In this document: positions 7,262-14,291 of the stretch, piece by piece | How positions within the stretch are numbered: position 1 is the stretch's first letter | Layout: the number at the start of each line of letters is the position of its first letter | Assembly (NCBI GenBank): GCA_038253325.1 | Contig: JBBSHE010000003.1 | Coordinates: 56,663-120,662 of the forward strand | DNA from: JBBSHE01 sp038253325 | Lineage (GTDB): Bacteria; Actinomycetota; Actinomycetes; Propionibacteriales; Nocardioidaceae | Length of the DNA stretch: 64,000 nt | Reading direction: 5' to 3' | Position numbers and translations under genes: made by a program | Notes under the pieces: generated by a model | The model's input: only the letters and a program-made list of their open reading frames with translations | Database searches by the model: none | Told to the model about the DNA's origin: nothing

Positions 7262-8689
7262 ATGCGGCTCGCGACGGGCATAGTGGTCACCGTGGATCGG
7301 CTGGACGCTGGTGAGCTGCCGGCCTTCATCCATGACCTGCGCCTCAGCGACCTGCCCAAGGATGTGAGCGAGCAGGGTCGGCGCTGCGTCCTCGACCTGG
7401 TCGGGATCGCCGCGGTCGGAGTCGACACGCCGTTGTCTCGCATCGCTCGTGGGCATGCTGCCCGACACTTCGGCACGGTCGCCGCTGGGGCACGGCTGCT
7501 CTTCGACGGGCGACGGGTGAGCCCAGTCGGTGCGGCGTTGGCCGGAGGGATGACGATCGACAGCCTGGACGGGCACGACGGACACGCGCTGAGCAAGGGC
7601 CACGTCGGCGCCGCGGTGCTGCCGGCGCTGCTCGCCCTGGCCGACGGAGACGCCGGCCTCAAGGCGCCCGATCTGCTGACCGCCCTGGTGATCGGATACG
7701 AACTGGGGATCCGGGCGGGAATGGCGCTGCACGCGACCGCCGGGGCGTACCACAACTCGGGAGCGTGGAATGCCCTGGCGGCGGCCGGGACCGCCGCCCG
7801 GCTGCTGCGGCTGGGTCCCGAAGCAACCGAGCATGCGCTTGGTATCGCCGAGTATCACGGCCCGCGCGGCCCGATCATGCGCTGCATCGATCATCCGACC
7901 ATGATCAAGGACGGCTCAGGATGGGGCGCGATGGCCGGAGTCGACTCGGCGCTGCTGGCTGCGGACGGGTTCACCGGCGCACCGGCGATGCTGGTCTACG
8001 ACGACCAGCCCGACGTCACCGACCTCTGGGCGGACCTTGGCGTGCGCTGGCGCATCCTCGAGGTGTACTTCAAACCACATCCCGTCTGCCGGTGGGCCCA
8101 ACCGGCCGTGGAGGCAGCCCTAAGGCTGCGAGACGAACATCAGCTGACCGCGACACAGATCGACCACGTCGAGGTCGTCACCTTCCACCACGCCACCCGG
8201 CTCAGCACGCGTCGTCCGGACACAACCGAGGAAGCCCAGTACAGCCTGCCGTTCCCAGTCGCCGCCGCGCTCGCTCGGGGCGTGGTCGGCCCGGCCGAGG
8301 TCGGCCGGGACGGTTTCGCCGACGAGGACGTGCTGCGATTGAGCGACGGCATCAAAGTGAGGGAGAGCAATGAGTACACGACGAGATTTCCCGCCGAGCG
8401 CTGGGCGGAGGTGACGGTTGTGCTCCGAGACGGTCGACGGCTCTCCTCCGGACCGACCACCGCCGTCGGCGACCCGGACCACCCCTTGTCCGACGCTGCG
8501 CTCACCGACAAGTTTCACACCCTCGCCGACTCTGCAATCGGCACCTCGCGCAGTGTCGCCGTCGAGACCGCGGTCCGACAACTGATCGACCCCACCCTTG
8601 ATCTGCTTGGGCTGTTCGACCTCATCCTTGCCCCGCCCACGCCACCGATGCGTGGCGTGTTTTCGCCGGCCCGGTCGGTACGGCCGTGA
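7262..8689 (+). CDS. MmgE/PrpD family protein
   Basis: A ~475-residue protein of the MmgE/PrpD fold, the family of 2-methylcitrate dehydratase and cis-aconitate decarboxylase. Recognisable stretches are LDLVGIAAVGVDTP, DSLDGHDGH, HNSGAWNALAAAGTAARLL and EVYFKPHPVCRWAQPAVEA. No other methylcitrate-cycle gene is nearby, so the substrate is uncertain. Starts at GTG 7226, ATG 7262 or GTG 7292 are possible, none with a clear ribosome binding site; ATG was chosen. The 3' end overlaps the convergent sortase gene by 68 bp and carries an unusual ~16-residue tail after LFDLILAPP. Confidence 0.85.
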   Translation: MRLATGIVVTVDRLDAGELPAFIHDLRLSDLPKDVSEQGRRCVLDLVGIAAVGVDTPLSRIARGHAARHFGTVAAGARLLFDGRRVSPVGAALAGGMTIDSLDGHDGHALSKGHVGAAVLPALLALADGDAGLKAPDLLTALVIGYELGIRAGMALHATAGAYHNSGAWNALAAAGTAARLLRLGPEATEHALGIAEYHGPRGPIMRCIDHPTMIKDGSGWGAMAGVDSALLAADGFTGAPAMLVYDDQPDVTDLWADLGVRWRILEVYFKPHPVCRWAQPAVEAALRLRDEHQLTATQIDHVEVVTFHHATRLSTRRPDTTEEAQYSLPFPVAAALARGVVGPAEVGRDGFADEDVLRLSDGIKVRESNEYTTRFPAERWAEVTVVLRDGRRLSSGPTTAVGDPDHPLSDAALTDKFHTLADSAIGTSRSVAVETAVRQLIDPTLDLLGLFDLILAPPTPPMRGVFSPARSVRP

Positions 8690-9422
8690 CGACGGCGATG
8701 CTCTGATAGCCCCCGTTCGAGGGGTCATAGGGTCCTGCACAGGTGATCAGGACGAGACGATTGACGCCGTGCACCGAGAACAGGCCGCTGATCTGGGCCG
8801 GTTGGTCCTTGGGCACCAGGTTCACGGTCGAAACCATGAACTGCTGACCGAGCTCCCGCGACCGGAGCGCCATCCGGTCGCCAGCCCTGGCGCCAAGCAG
8901 CTCCGAGAACGGTCCGAGCCCCTGAACCGCAGAGTCGACGTGCGCCGCGACAACGATCGCGCCGTACGGGTCACCGAGCCTGGCCCCGCCGTCCCACCAG
9001 CCCGCGATCGTGATGTCGTTCGGCGCGTCGAGCGTGCCATCCAGCAGCGTCGAGACTGGGGTGATCGGGACCCTCGTGCCGGAGGCGAGAGTGATGCTGA
9101 TCGGTTGTTGAGGAAGCAGCTGTGACCGTGCAGGGCGCGCAGGGACCGCCCTCACGTCGATGACCGGCGGGACCGGGTACGACGGCCTCGACTCGGCAGC
9201 CGCCCGGTGAGCGACCGACGCGTTCGGGGAACCGCCGGCATCGATCCGACCCCACAGCGCGGATGTGCCGACCAGGGCGATCGAAACAACGACAGCTGCG
9301 ACGATCAGACCACGCAACGAACGTCGGGGTGAGCGGTCGCGATGACGGCCGCCCTTACCCGAACGCGGCGCTCCGTCAGCCGGCGGCGATGACGTCACGT
9401 CGTCTGGATCCGCGGTTCTCAC
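8622..9422 (-). CDS. Sortase, class E/F type
   Basis: A 266-residue protein with a short basic cytoplasmic N-terminus, one membrane anchor (~38-58) and an extracellular sortase domain (~105-255). The catalytic His is in VVAAHVDS (H161) and the catalytic Cys in LITCAGPYD (C228). The usual downstream Arg is not obvious: the region reads GGYQSIAVV. Sortases cleave LPXTG-like signals and join proteins to peptidoglycan or other acceptors. The GTG start overlaps the end of the DUF4397 gene by 47 bp, so the two form an operon. No LPXTG motif is seen in the neighbouring proteins. Confidence 0.88.
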   Translation of the reverse strand: MRTADPDDVTSSPPADGAPRSGKGGRHRDRSPRRSLRGLIVAAVVVSIALVGTSALWGRIDAGGSPNASVAHRAAAESRPSYPVPPVIDVRAVPARPARSQLLPQQPISITLASGTRVPITPVSTLLDGTLDAPNDITIAGWWDGGARLGDPYGAIVVAAHVDSAVQGLGPFSELLGARAGDRMALRSRELGQQFMVSTVNLVPKDQPAQISGLFSVHGVNRLVLITCAGPYDPSNGGYQSIAVVTAVPTGPAKTRHASVAWAGQG

Positions 9423-10293
9423 GCGTGGGCCGGCACAACCATCCCGCCAATAGCAGCGCGGCGGCCCCTCCGGCCAACGGGCCGGCGATCAGGGGGGTCA
9501 TGGAGGTACGGCCCCCGGCCGCTGCTCCCGCAGATGTTCCGGACACCGTCACGCGCCAGCGCGAGACGATCCCGGCGCTGCCCAGCGGCACCGTCGTCGG
9601 AGCCACTGACCCCTTTGCTCGCAGGTCGAGCTGCTGGACGATCACGTCCATGGAGCCGTTGGTCGGTTCGCCGACTGCAAAGACGCGAGTCAACACCTGC
9701 GGCTGGACCGCGAGGTCGAGAGGCCCGAGGATAACCGGTGAAGACTCTCCAGTCGGGACAATCGACACATTCAGAGTTCCTGCTGGCACCTCGGCGGCGG
9801 CATATTCCCCGTTAGCGATGTTTGCGAAGACAACCTTTCCATTCACCAGAATGTCGGCGGGTGGCACGACGGCGGTGTGGGCAACGACAACGCGCCCCTT
9901 GTCGGGGGCGATCGACGCGAGGTCGTTGTGATAGGTCGTCACAACTGGGTTGCCGTACGGATCCGCCGGCCGGTGGATGACAACGTCGTTGCTTGATCCG
10001 GCCGGGACGTTGACGGTGACCCTCATTTTCCAGTCGGGGTTCTTGCCGCTGAACGTCATCGCGTGCTGGCCGGGAGTGAGCTCGAGCGGATCGAGGATCT
10101 CCTTCGGCCGGAGCAGGTCGGTTGTGCGGTCGTTGTCCACGCTGAGAGAGACGTGGGCCTGGGAAAGCGCCTGTACGACATAGACCGTCGCCGTGGACTT
10201 GGCCGATGACGGAGAGGAGGCGAACACTGCGGGGGTGGATAACACAACAAAAGCGGTCAGAATTGTCACGGCCGCTATTCTGGGGGCGTTCAC
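9376..10293 (-). CDS. Secreted, membrane-anchored DUF4397 protein
   Basis: GTG 10293 follows AAGGAG at ideal spacing, giving 305 residues. A signal peptide (IAAVTILTAFVVLSTPAVFA, cleavage near SSPS) is followed by DUF4397-like beta domains (~30-230: VYVVQALSQAHVSLSVDN, ADILVNGKVVFANIANGEYAAAEVPAG). The C-terminus has a hydrophobic segment (LIAGPLAGGAAALLLAGWL) and a basic tail, a cell-wall-sorting-like layout without a clear LPXTG box. It is co-transcribed with the sortase that overlaps its 3' end, so it may be that enzyme's substrate; this is inference. Confidence 0.85.
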   Translation of the reverse strand: MNAPRIAAVTILTAFVVLSTPAVFASSPSSAKSTATVYVVQALSQAHVSLSVDNDRTTDLLRPKEILDPLELTPGQHAMTFSGKNPDWKMRVTVNVPAGSSNDVVIHRPADPYGNPVVTTYHNDLASIAPDKGRVVVAHTAVVPPADILVNGKVVFANIANGEYAAAEVPAGTLNVSIVPTGESSPVILGPLDLAVQPQVLTRVFAVGEPTNGSMDVIVQQLDLRAKGSVAPTTVPLGSAGIVSRWRVTVSGTSAGAAAGGRTSMTPLIAGPLAGGAAALLLAGWLCRPTRENRGSRRRDVIAAG

Positions 10294-10316
10294 ATGTGGC
10301 TCCTTGATACGTATTG

Positions 10317-10346
10317 GAGATAGCACACTCTTGCATTTTTCGCCAA
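10317..10346 (-). promoter_or_regulatory. Housekeeping-type promoter for DUF4397-sortase operon
   Basis: On the minus strand TTGGCG (-35, 10346-10341), an 18-bp spacer and TATCTC (-10, 10322-10317). The predicted leader is ~17 nt and contains AAGGAG directly before GTG 10293. Confidence 0.45.
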
Positions 10347-10411
10347 TTCCTGAAAGTAATGGGGCGGGAACTCTTTCGCGGTTCCCGGTTGGGCCGAGAT
10401 CTGTGTGCATA

Positions 10412-10431
10412 GCGGGCGGTTTGCCGCCCGC
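10412..10431. other. Perfect hairpin just upstream of a ribosome binding site
   Basis: Eight-base arms (10412-10419 and 10424-10431, GCGGGCGG with CCGCCCGC) enclose a TTTG loop. The GGGGAGG ribosome binding site of the 10445 gene begins 2-3 nt later. It may limit ribosome access or end antisense transcription. Confidence 0.5.
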
Positions 10432-10444
10432 TCGGGGAGGAAAC

Positions 10445-11524
10445 GTGAGCGACCAAGGCGGCCTGCGCCCTCGCCGACCGCTGCTCGCGGGGCTTGCGGT
10501 TGCGGTCGCCGTGGCTGTCGTGAGCGCCTGCGCATTCGTTCTGACCCGCGGTGATGACGACAACCGCACGTTGAACCATCCGCCGAACGCAGCACGGCAC
10601 TGGTGGCGCCGACGTCAGCACCACCGACTGGGACGGGACGGTCGGCACGGACAGCACGACCGCGCCTCGGACGGTGCGACGAGGCCGCGCGCGCGAACGA
10701 CGAGTCCGACTGGGAGACACCGCTCGATCCCGCCCCCGAACGGTGCGGTTCCCGCCATCGCCCGTCCTTCCAGACGGCGCCGCCGACCGCTGATCGCAGG
10801 TCTTGCCGCTGCGGTGGTCGTCGCGGTGGTCGTCGCCGGCGCATCCGCCCTGATCCGCGGCCACCAGGTCACGGACTCGTCGTCTCGTCCCGGGACCAAG
10901 AACACTCCTGAGACAGGGCAGAGCCCGTCGACGGCGAGGCCAGCCGATTTCCCTGCTGCTGCGCCGGCGCCGGGTGTCTATGTCGCGTCGAGCCTCCGAG
11001 CCGACGGTTCAATCCTGACGGACCAGTGGCTGGCGTCGAGGCAACCGACCACCCACGTCGATCTCGCGCTGGCGACGGTGACGGTCGGTCGTCGTGCCTT
11101 CGAGCCCGCAATCACCGACCGGTCCCTGGTCGTCAACGGGACGCGCGTCGATGCGACGAGGTCCAACCCCTCTCGTACGACGACGCGCGTTGCCCTGGGC
11201 AAACCGGCAAGGTACGTGCACCTGCGCTACGTCGTTTCCGGGGTGGCGCTGCTCTCCGACTCGCCCCCCGCTCCGGCGGGACGAGCCCTGGTGTTGCTCA
11301 ACGCGGTGGGTGCCGATGCCGAGCCCGATCCACAGGTCGTACACGTGACGGGAGTGCGGGTGTTGTCGCTGTCTTGCCGTACCGGAGATGCCGCGCCGGT
11401 TCCATGCGGCACCGAATCCGGGACGTCCTGGACAGTCGACCTCACCGGAAGTCGGCGCACCACAGTGTTCGCGCAAGTCGACCTGCCTGGGTTGCGCAAG
11501 GGCGTGCATCGAAGCGCCAGGTGA
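10445..11524 (+). CDS. Membrane-anchored protein with duplicated transmembrane module
   Basis: GTG 10445 follows GGGGAGG. The 359-residue product has two near-identical membrane segments 103 residues apart: RRPLLAGLAVAVAVAVVSA (~10-28) and RRPLIAGLAAAVVVAVVVAG (~113-132), also alike at DNA level. The stretch between them (~42-108) is rich in Arg and His and looks like an out-of-frame reading. The C-terminal ~220 residues form a beta-rich extracellular domain (PGVYVASSLRADGSILTDQW, VVNGTRVDATR, YVHLRYVVSGVALLS) with a CRTG...PCGT cysteine pair. No family is recognised. It is divergent from the DUF4397-sortase operon and may be a surface protein. Duplication with a damaged first copy is one explanation. 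Confidence 0.65.
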   Translation: MSDQGGLRPRRPLLAGLAVAVAVAVVSACAFVLTRGDDDNRTLNHPPNAARHWWRRRQHHRLGRDGRHGQHDRASDGATRPRARTTSPTGRHRSIPPPNGAVPAIARPSRRRRRPLIAGLAAAVVVAVVVAGASALIRGHQVTDSSSRPGTKNTPETGQSPSTARPADFPAAAPAPGVYVASSLRADGSILTDQWLASRQPTTHVDLALATVTVGRRAFEPAITDRSLVVNGTRVDATRSNPSRTTTRVALGKPARYVHLRYVVSGVALLSDSPPAPAGRALVLLNAVGADAEPDPQVVHVTGVRVLSLSCRTGDAAPVPCGTESGTSWTVDLTGSRRTTVFAQVDLPGLRKGVHRSAR

Positions 11525-11562
11525 CGGGGGCCGGCTCCCGTCGTCCCAGGAGGAACGAAGGG

Positions 11563-11772
11563 TCAGTTGACCCGTGAGTTCGTCGACGCGTCCGGGTCGA
11601 TGCCACGAATCATCGCCGTGACCGCGTCCCGATCGGCCAGCTCATGGTCGACGATGACGACGGTGCCGTCCATCCGGTCCTCCCCCGTACGGACGGGGAA
11701 ACCGGCTGAACGCAGCGCGGCGGCGATGTCGGCGACCCGATCCTGGCTGCTGCAAGTCCAGCTCGAGATCAT
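11563..11772 (-). CDS. Small hypothetical protein
   Basis: A 69-residue reading from ATG 11772. Its middle and end (DRVADIAAALRSAGF, GTVVIVDHELADRDAVTAMIRGIDPDA) have a plausible alpha/beta composition. The start is uncertain because no ribosome binding site precedes it, and the reading frame upstream to 11916 looks non-coding. No function is recognised. Confidence 0.4.
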   Translation of the reverse strand: MISSWTCSSQDRVADIAAALRSAGFPVRTGEDRMDGTVVIVDHELADRDAVTAMIRGIDPDASTNSRVN

Positions 11773-11930
11773 GGGTTTCGGATCACGTCGAAACTGCTCG
11801 GAGTACTTCTCCGACCTGCTCCGGGGAGAGCTCGCGGCCGAGCGGCTCTGGCGGCTGTCATGGTTGTGCTCCCATCGCCTGGACCAGATGGGTGTTCCCG
11901 CCAGGCCAGTGGCCAAACGTCGCTCGAGCA

Positions 11931-11972
11931 GATCGTCGGAGACTGATCGTTGGAGACTCAGCGTCGGAGACT
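11931..11972. repeat. Three tandem 14-bp direct repeats
   Basis: Copies at 11931-11944, 11945-11958 and 11959-11972 follow GATCGTCGGAGACT with one to three changes each. The unit is not a multiple of three and lies in a ~260-bp stretch (11773-12031) in which I see no gene. Confidence 0.7.
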
Positions 11973-12031
11973 GTTGGCGCCATCAGCGTTCCTTCCGGTC
12001 GGTCTGGTGGGTCCTGAGTCCGGCCGGTCCA

Positions 12032-12100
12032 TCAGCCGACCTCGCCGTCGACCCTCGAGCGCAGCAGCGCCTCGAGCCGGTCGGGGTCGACATTCGTCAT
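12032..12100 (-). pseudogene. 22-codon ORF, possible N-terminal stump of an FAD-linked oxidase
   Basis: ATG 12100 overlaps the stop of the upstream membrane protein gene (ATGA) and follows AGGAG. It reads MTNVDPDRLEALLRSRV and stops after 22 codons. The sequence resembles the extreme N-terminus of FAD-binding (D-lactate/glycolate-type) oxidases, but nothing homologous follows. It may be a truncated gene or a tiny real ORF. Confidence 0.35.
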
Positions 12101-12432
12101 GGTGTCTCCTGTCCCGGAACCACCGAGGACAGGCCAAGGACGGCCGCTGCGGATGCGGCGAGGACGGCGATCCGGCGATACCGGCGGGAGCCGAACGCGA
12201 GTCCCACCATGCTGGCGCCGTGCAGCAGATCGAAGGAGGCGACGAAACGGCGCGTCGGCGACGGGCGGACGGTCAACGCGACGGCTTCCAGGAGATGCCG
12301 GACACCGAGCGCGCGGGCAGCGCGACGCGTGAGCGGAGGAGGGTCGGACTCGTCCAGCGCGTCCAGGACGGTGTCCGGCCAGGCGACCAGCACCAGTCCG
12401 AGCAGGGCGCGGGCAGCGGTCGACGCGGTCAT
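12097..12432 (-). CDS. Small membrane protein, unknown function
   Basis: ATG 12432 with GGAG upstream gives 111 residues. Three hydrophobic stretches are visible: ARALLGLVLVAWPDTVLDAL, DLLHGASMVGLAFG and IAVLAASAAAVLGLSSVV. The start is 23 bp after the SDR stop, so the two probably share a transcript. The longer upstream frame overlapping the SDR gene is Arg/Gly-rich and was rejected. No function is recognised. Confidence 0.65.
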   Translation of the reverse strand: MTASTAARALLGLVLVAWPDTVLDALDESDPPPLTRRAARALGVRHLLEAVALTVRPSPTRRFVASFDLLHGASMVGLAFGSRRYRRIAVLAASAAAVLGLSSVVPGQETP

Positions 12433-12455
12433 CGGGCCGCCGCTCCGTGGCCGGC

Positions 12456-13496
12456 TCACCGCCGACCTCGCAGCAATCCCGCGCCGAGCGCCACGACCCC
12501 GGCCGCCGCCGCGGCGACCACGCCGTGGTGTTGCGAGGCCCACAGCTGCCGACTTCGGGCCGACGCTCGTTCGTCGAAGATCCCGTGTGCGCCGTAGTCC
12601 CTGCCGCTCCTGCCGTCGGCAGGTTCCCACAGGTTCGCCGGCTGGTCGGTAGGTTTGGGCTGGTCCGTCTGCTGCGAGCGGATGCCGGTCTTCGCCAGGT
12701 ACCGGTCGAGCAGGCCGGGGGCGACCGCGTTCGCGATCAGCGTTCCCGCCGTGCTGGCACCAACCCAATACTCGCGACGCTCAGGGTGCGCTGCCGCGTA
12801 CACGACCGCGTCCGCTGCAACCTCCGGCTGGTAGATGGGTGGCACGGGTTGCGCCTGCCGGTGCAGCCGCGAGAGCACCCACGAGAACTGCGGCGTGTTC
12901 ACCGCGGGCATCTGGACCATCGTCACGTGTACGTTGCTGCCCTCGTGCAGCAACTCACAGCGCAACGACTCGTGGAAACCCTGGATCGCGTGCTTGGCGC
13001 CACAGTAGGCGCTCTGCAACGGGATTCCACGGTAGGCCAGCGCCGAGCCGACCTGGACCACCGCACCGCGATCACGAGGCTTCATCCGCCTCAGCGCGGC
13101 CATCGTCGCGTAGACATATCCCAGGTAGGACACCTCGGTGACCCGCCGGAACTCCTCCGGCCCGATCTGCGCGAAGGGGGCGAAGACCGAGGTGAACGCG
13201 ACGTTCACCCAGACGTCGATGGGTCCGAGCTCGTCCTCGACCCGCTGGGCCGCGGCTTCCACCTGGTCGTTGTCCGCGACGTCCACTTCCACCACCAGCG
13301 GCCGGCCGCCACGCTCGCGAACGTCCGCGGCAGCCGCCGCCAGCCCGAGCTCTCCGCGCGCGAGCAATCCGACGGCGTAGCCCCGATCGGCGAACGCCCG
13401 CGCGACGGCTCGGCCGATCCCGCCGCTCGCGCCCGTCACGGCGACCACGGGTCGCGGGGTCGAGCCGCCGGTGGAGTGGGTGGGGGAGGTCTCCAT
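12456..13496 (-). CDS. Short-chain dehydrogenase/reductase with C-terminal extension
   Basis: ATG 13496 is preceded by AGGTG and gives 346 residues. It has the Rossmann NAD(P) motif TGASGGIG (~23-30), a structural motif reading VNVAFTS where NNAG is usual, and the catalytic Ser/Tyr/Lys set in VGSALAYRG and SAYCGAKHA. The core ends near 240. A ~90-residue tail follows, ending in a hydrophobic segment (GVVAAAAAGVVALGAGLL) that may anchor it in the membrane. It is divergent from a MarR regulator, which probably controls it through the operator at 13519-13548. The substrate is unknown. Confidence 0.88.
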   Translation of the reverse strand: METSPTHSTGGSTPRPVVAVTGASGGIGRAVARAFADRGYAVGLLARGELGLAAAAADVRERGGRPLVVEVDVADNDQVEAAAQRVEDELGPIDVWVNVAFTSVFAPFAQIGPEEFRRVTEVSYLGYVYATMAALRRMKPRDRGAVVQVGSALAYRGIPLQSAYCGAKHAIQGFHESLRCELLHEGSNVHVTMVQMPAVNTPQFSWVLSRLHRQAQPVPPIYQPEVAADAVVYAAAHPERREYWVGASTAGTLIANAVAPGLLDRYLAKTGIRSQQTDQPKPTDQPANLWEPADGRSGRDYGAHGIFDERASARSRQLWASQHHGVVAAAAAGVVALGAGLLRGRR

Positions 13497-13518
13497 CTGT
13501 GTCACCTGTCTATTAATG

Positions 13519-13548
13519 CGCAATCATTGCGTAGGCGCAACTGTTGCG
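13519..13548. promoter_or_regulatory. Twin palindromic operator for the MarR regulator
   Basis: Two perfect 13-bp palindromes lie in the divergent promoter region: CGCAATCATTGCG (13519-13531) and CGCAACTGTTGCG (13536-13548). Their centres are 17 bp apart. They share CGCAA/TTGCG half-sites and fit binding by dimeric MarR proteins. Confidence 0.6.
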
Positions 13549-13557
13549 GTCTATGCT
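13527..13557 (+). promoter_or_regulatory. Promoter of the MarR gene, leaderless
   Basis: TTGCGT (13527-13532), a 19-bp spacer and TATGCT (13552-13557). The -10 ends six bases before GTG 13564, so transcription probably starts at or next to the start codon. Both operator palindromes overlap it, which suggests autorepression. Confidence 0.4.
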
Positions 13558-13563
13558 GTTCGG

Positions 13564-14064
13564 GTGAACCCGGCCGGCGAGCAGGATGAGCAAGACTTCT
13601 CGGCGCAGGTGGATGCGGCGATGTGGGCCGCTCGCGTGTTCGTGGCGGTGATTGCGGAGTCGCTGGAAGAGGTCGAGTCGACGCTGACTCCGCCGCAGCT
13701 GCGGGCCCTGGTGATCATCGCGACCCGTGGACCGGTCAACCTCACGACCGTCGCCGAGGCGCTCGGCGTGCACCCGTCCAACGCGACCCGATTGTGTGAA
13801 CGGCTCGTCCAGGCCGGGTTCGTGGCGCGTACGCAGTCGGCACACGACCGGCGGCACCTCCAGCTCGAGCCGACGAGGGGGGGAGCTCGGCTGGTCAACT
13901 CGGTGATGGAACGTCGACGACGTGCCCTCGAGCGGGTTCTCGCTGGGATGTCGGTTGAGGAGCGACAACAGCTGGCGTCCGCTTTCCATGTCTTCGCGGG
14001 GGCGGCTGGAGAGGTCACCGACGACGGCACGTGGCCGGCGTGGAACGGACGGCGCGCCGGTTGA
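13564..14064 (+). CDS. MarR family transcriptional regulator
   Basis: GTG 13564 gives 166 residues. The winged helix-turn-helix is clear: LTPPQLRALVIIATRGPVNLTTVAEALGVHPSNATRLCERLVQAGFV, then the wing RTQSAHDRRHLQLEPT. MarR proteins bind as dimers to palindromic operators and release them on ligand binding. The twin palindromes upstream and the divergent SDR gene make autoregulation and SDR control likely. There is no ribosome binding site; the message is probably leaderless. Confidence 0.9.
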   Translation: MNPAGEQDEQDFSAQVDAAMWAARVFVAVIAESLEEVESTLTPPQLRALVIIATRGPVNLTTVAEALGVHPSNATRLCERLVQAGFVARTQSAHDRRHLQLEPTRGGARLVNSVMERRRRALERVLAGMSVEERQQLASAFHVFAGAAGEVTDDGTWPAWNGRRAG

Positions 14065-14087
14065 GCGGCCACCGGCATCCGGCGCGG

Positions 14088-14291
14088 TCACCACCGCCGG
14101 CCCGCGCGCAGGAACTTGTGCGTGCCATCGCACCACGGCTTGCGTGCGGACTTCCCACAGCGGCAGACCGCCACAACCGGCCGGTTGACGGCGTACTCTG
14201 TGCCGTTGTCGTCGCAGATCGAGTCGCAGCCCCTGACCAACATGGGACCTTCGGGGCAGCAGACGATGTTGACGACGGACGGTCGTTTCAC
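14088..14291 (-). CDS. CDGSH iron-sulfur domain protein
   Basis: A 67-residue protein from GTG 14291, which overlaps the upstream stop by four bases (GTGA). It carries the CDGSH signature CRCGKSARKPWCDGTH (C43, C45, C54, H58), the 3-Cys/1-His ligand set for a [2Fe-2S] cluster. Such small proteins act in redox or iron-sulfur transfer. Coupling to the haem-oxygenase-like/glycosyltransferase gene links them in one pathway. Two further pairs of Cys at the N-terminus (CC at 11-12, C22/C26) are unusual. Confidence 0.85.
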   Translation of the reverse strand: MKRPSVVNIVCCPEGPMLVRGCDSICDDNGTEYAVNRPVVAVCRCGKSARKPWCDGTHKFLRAGRRW

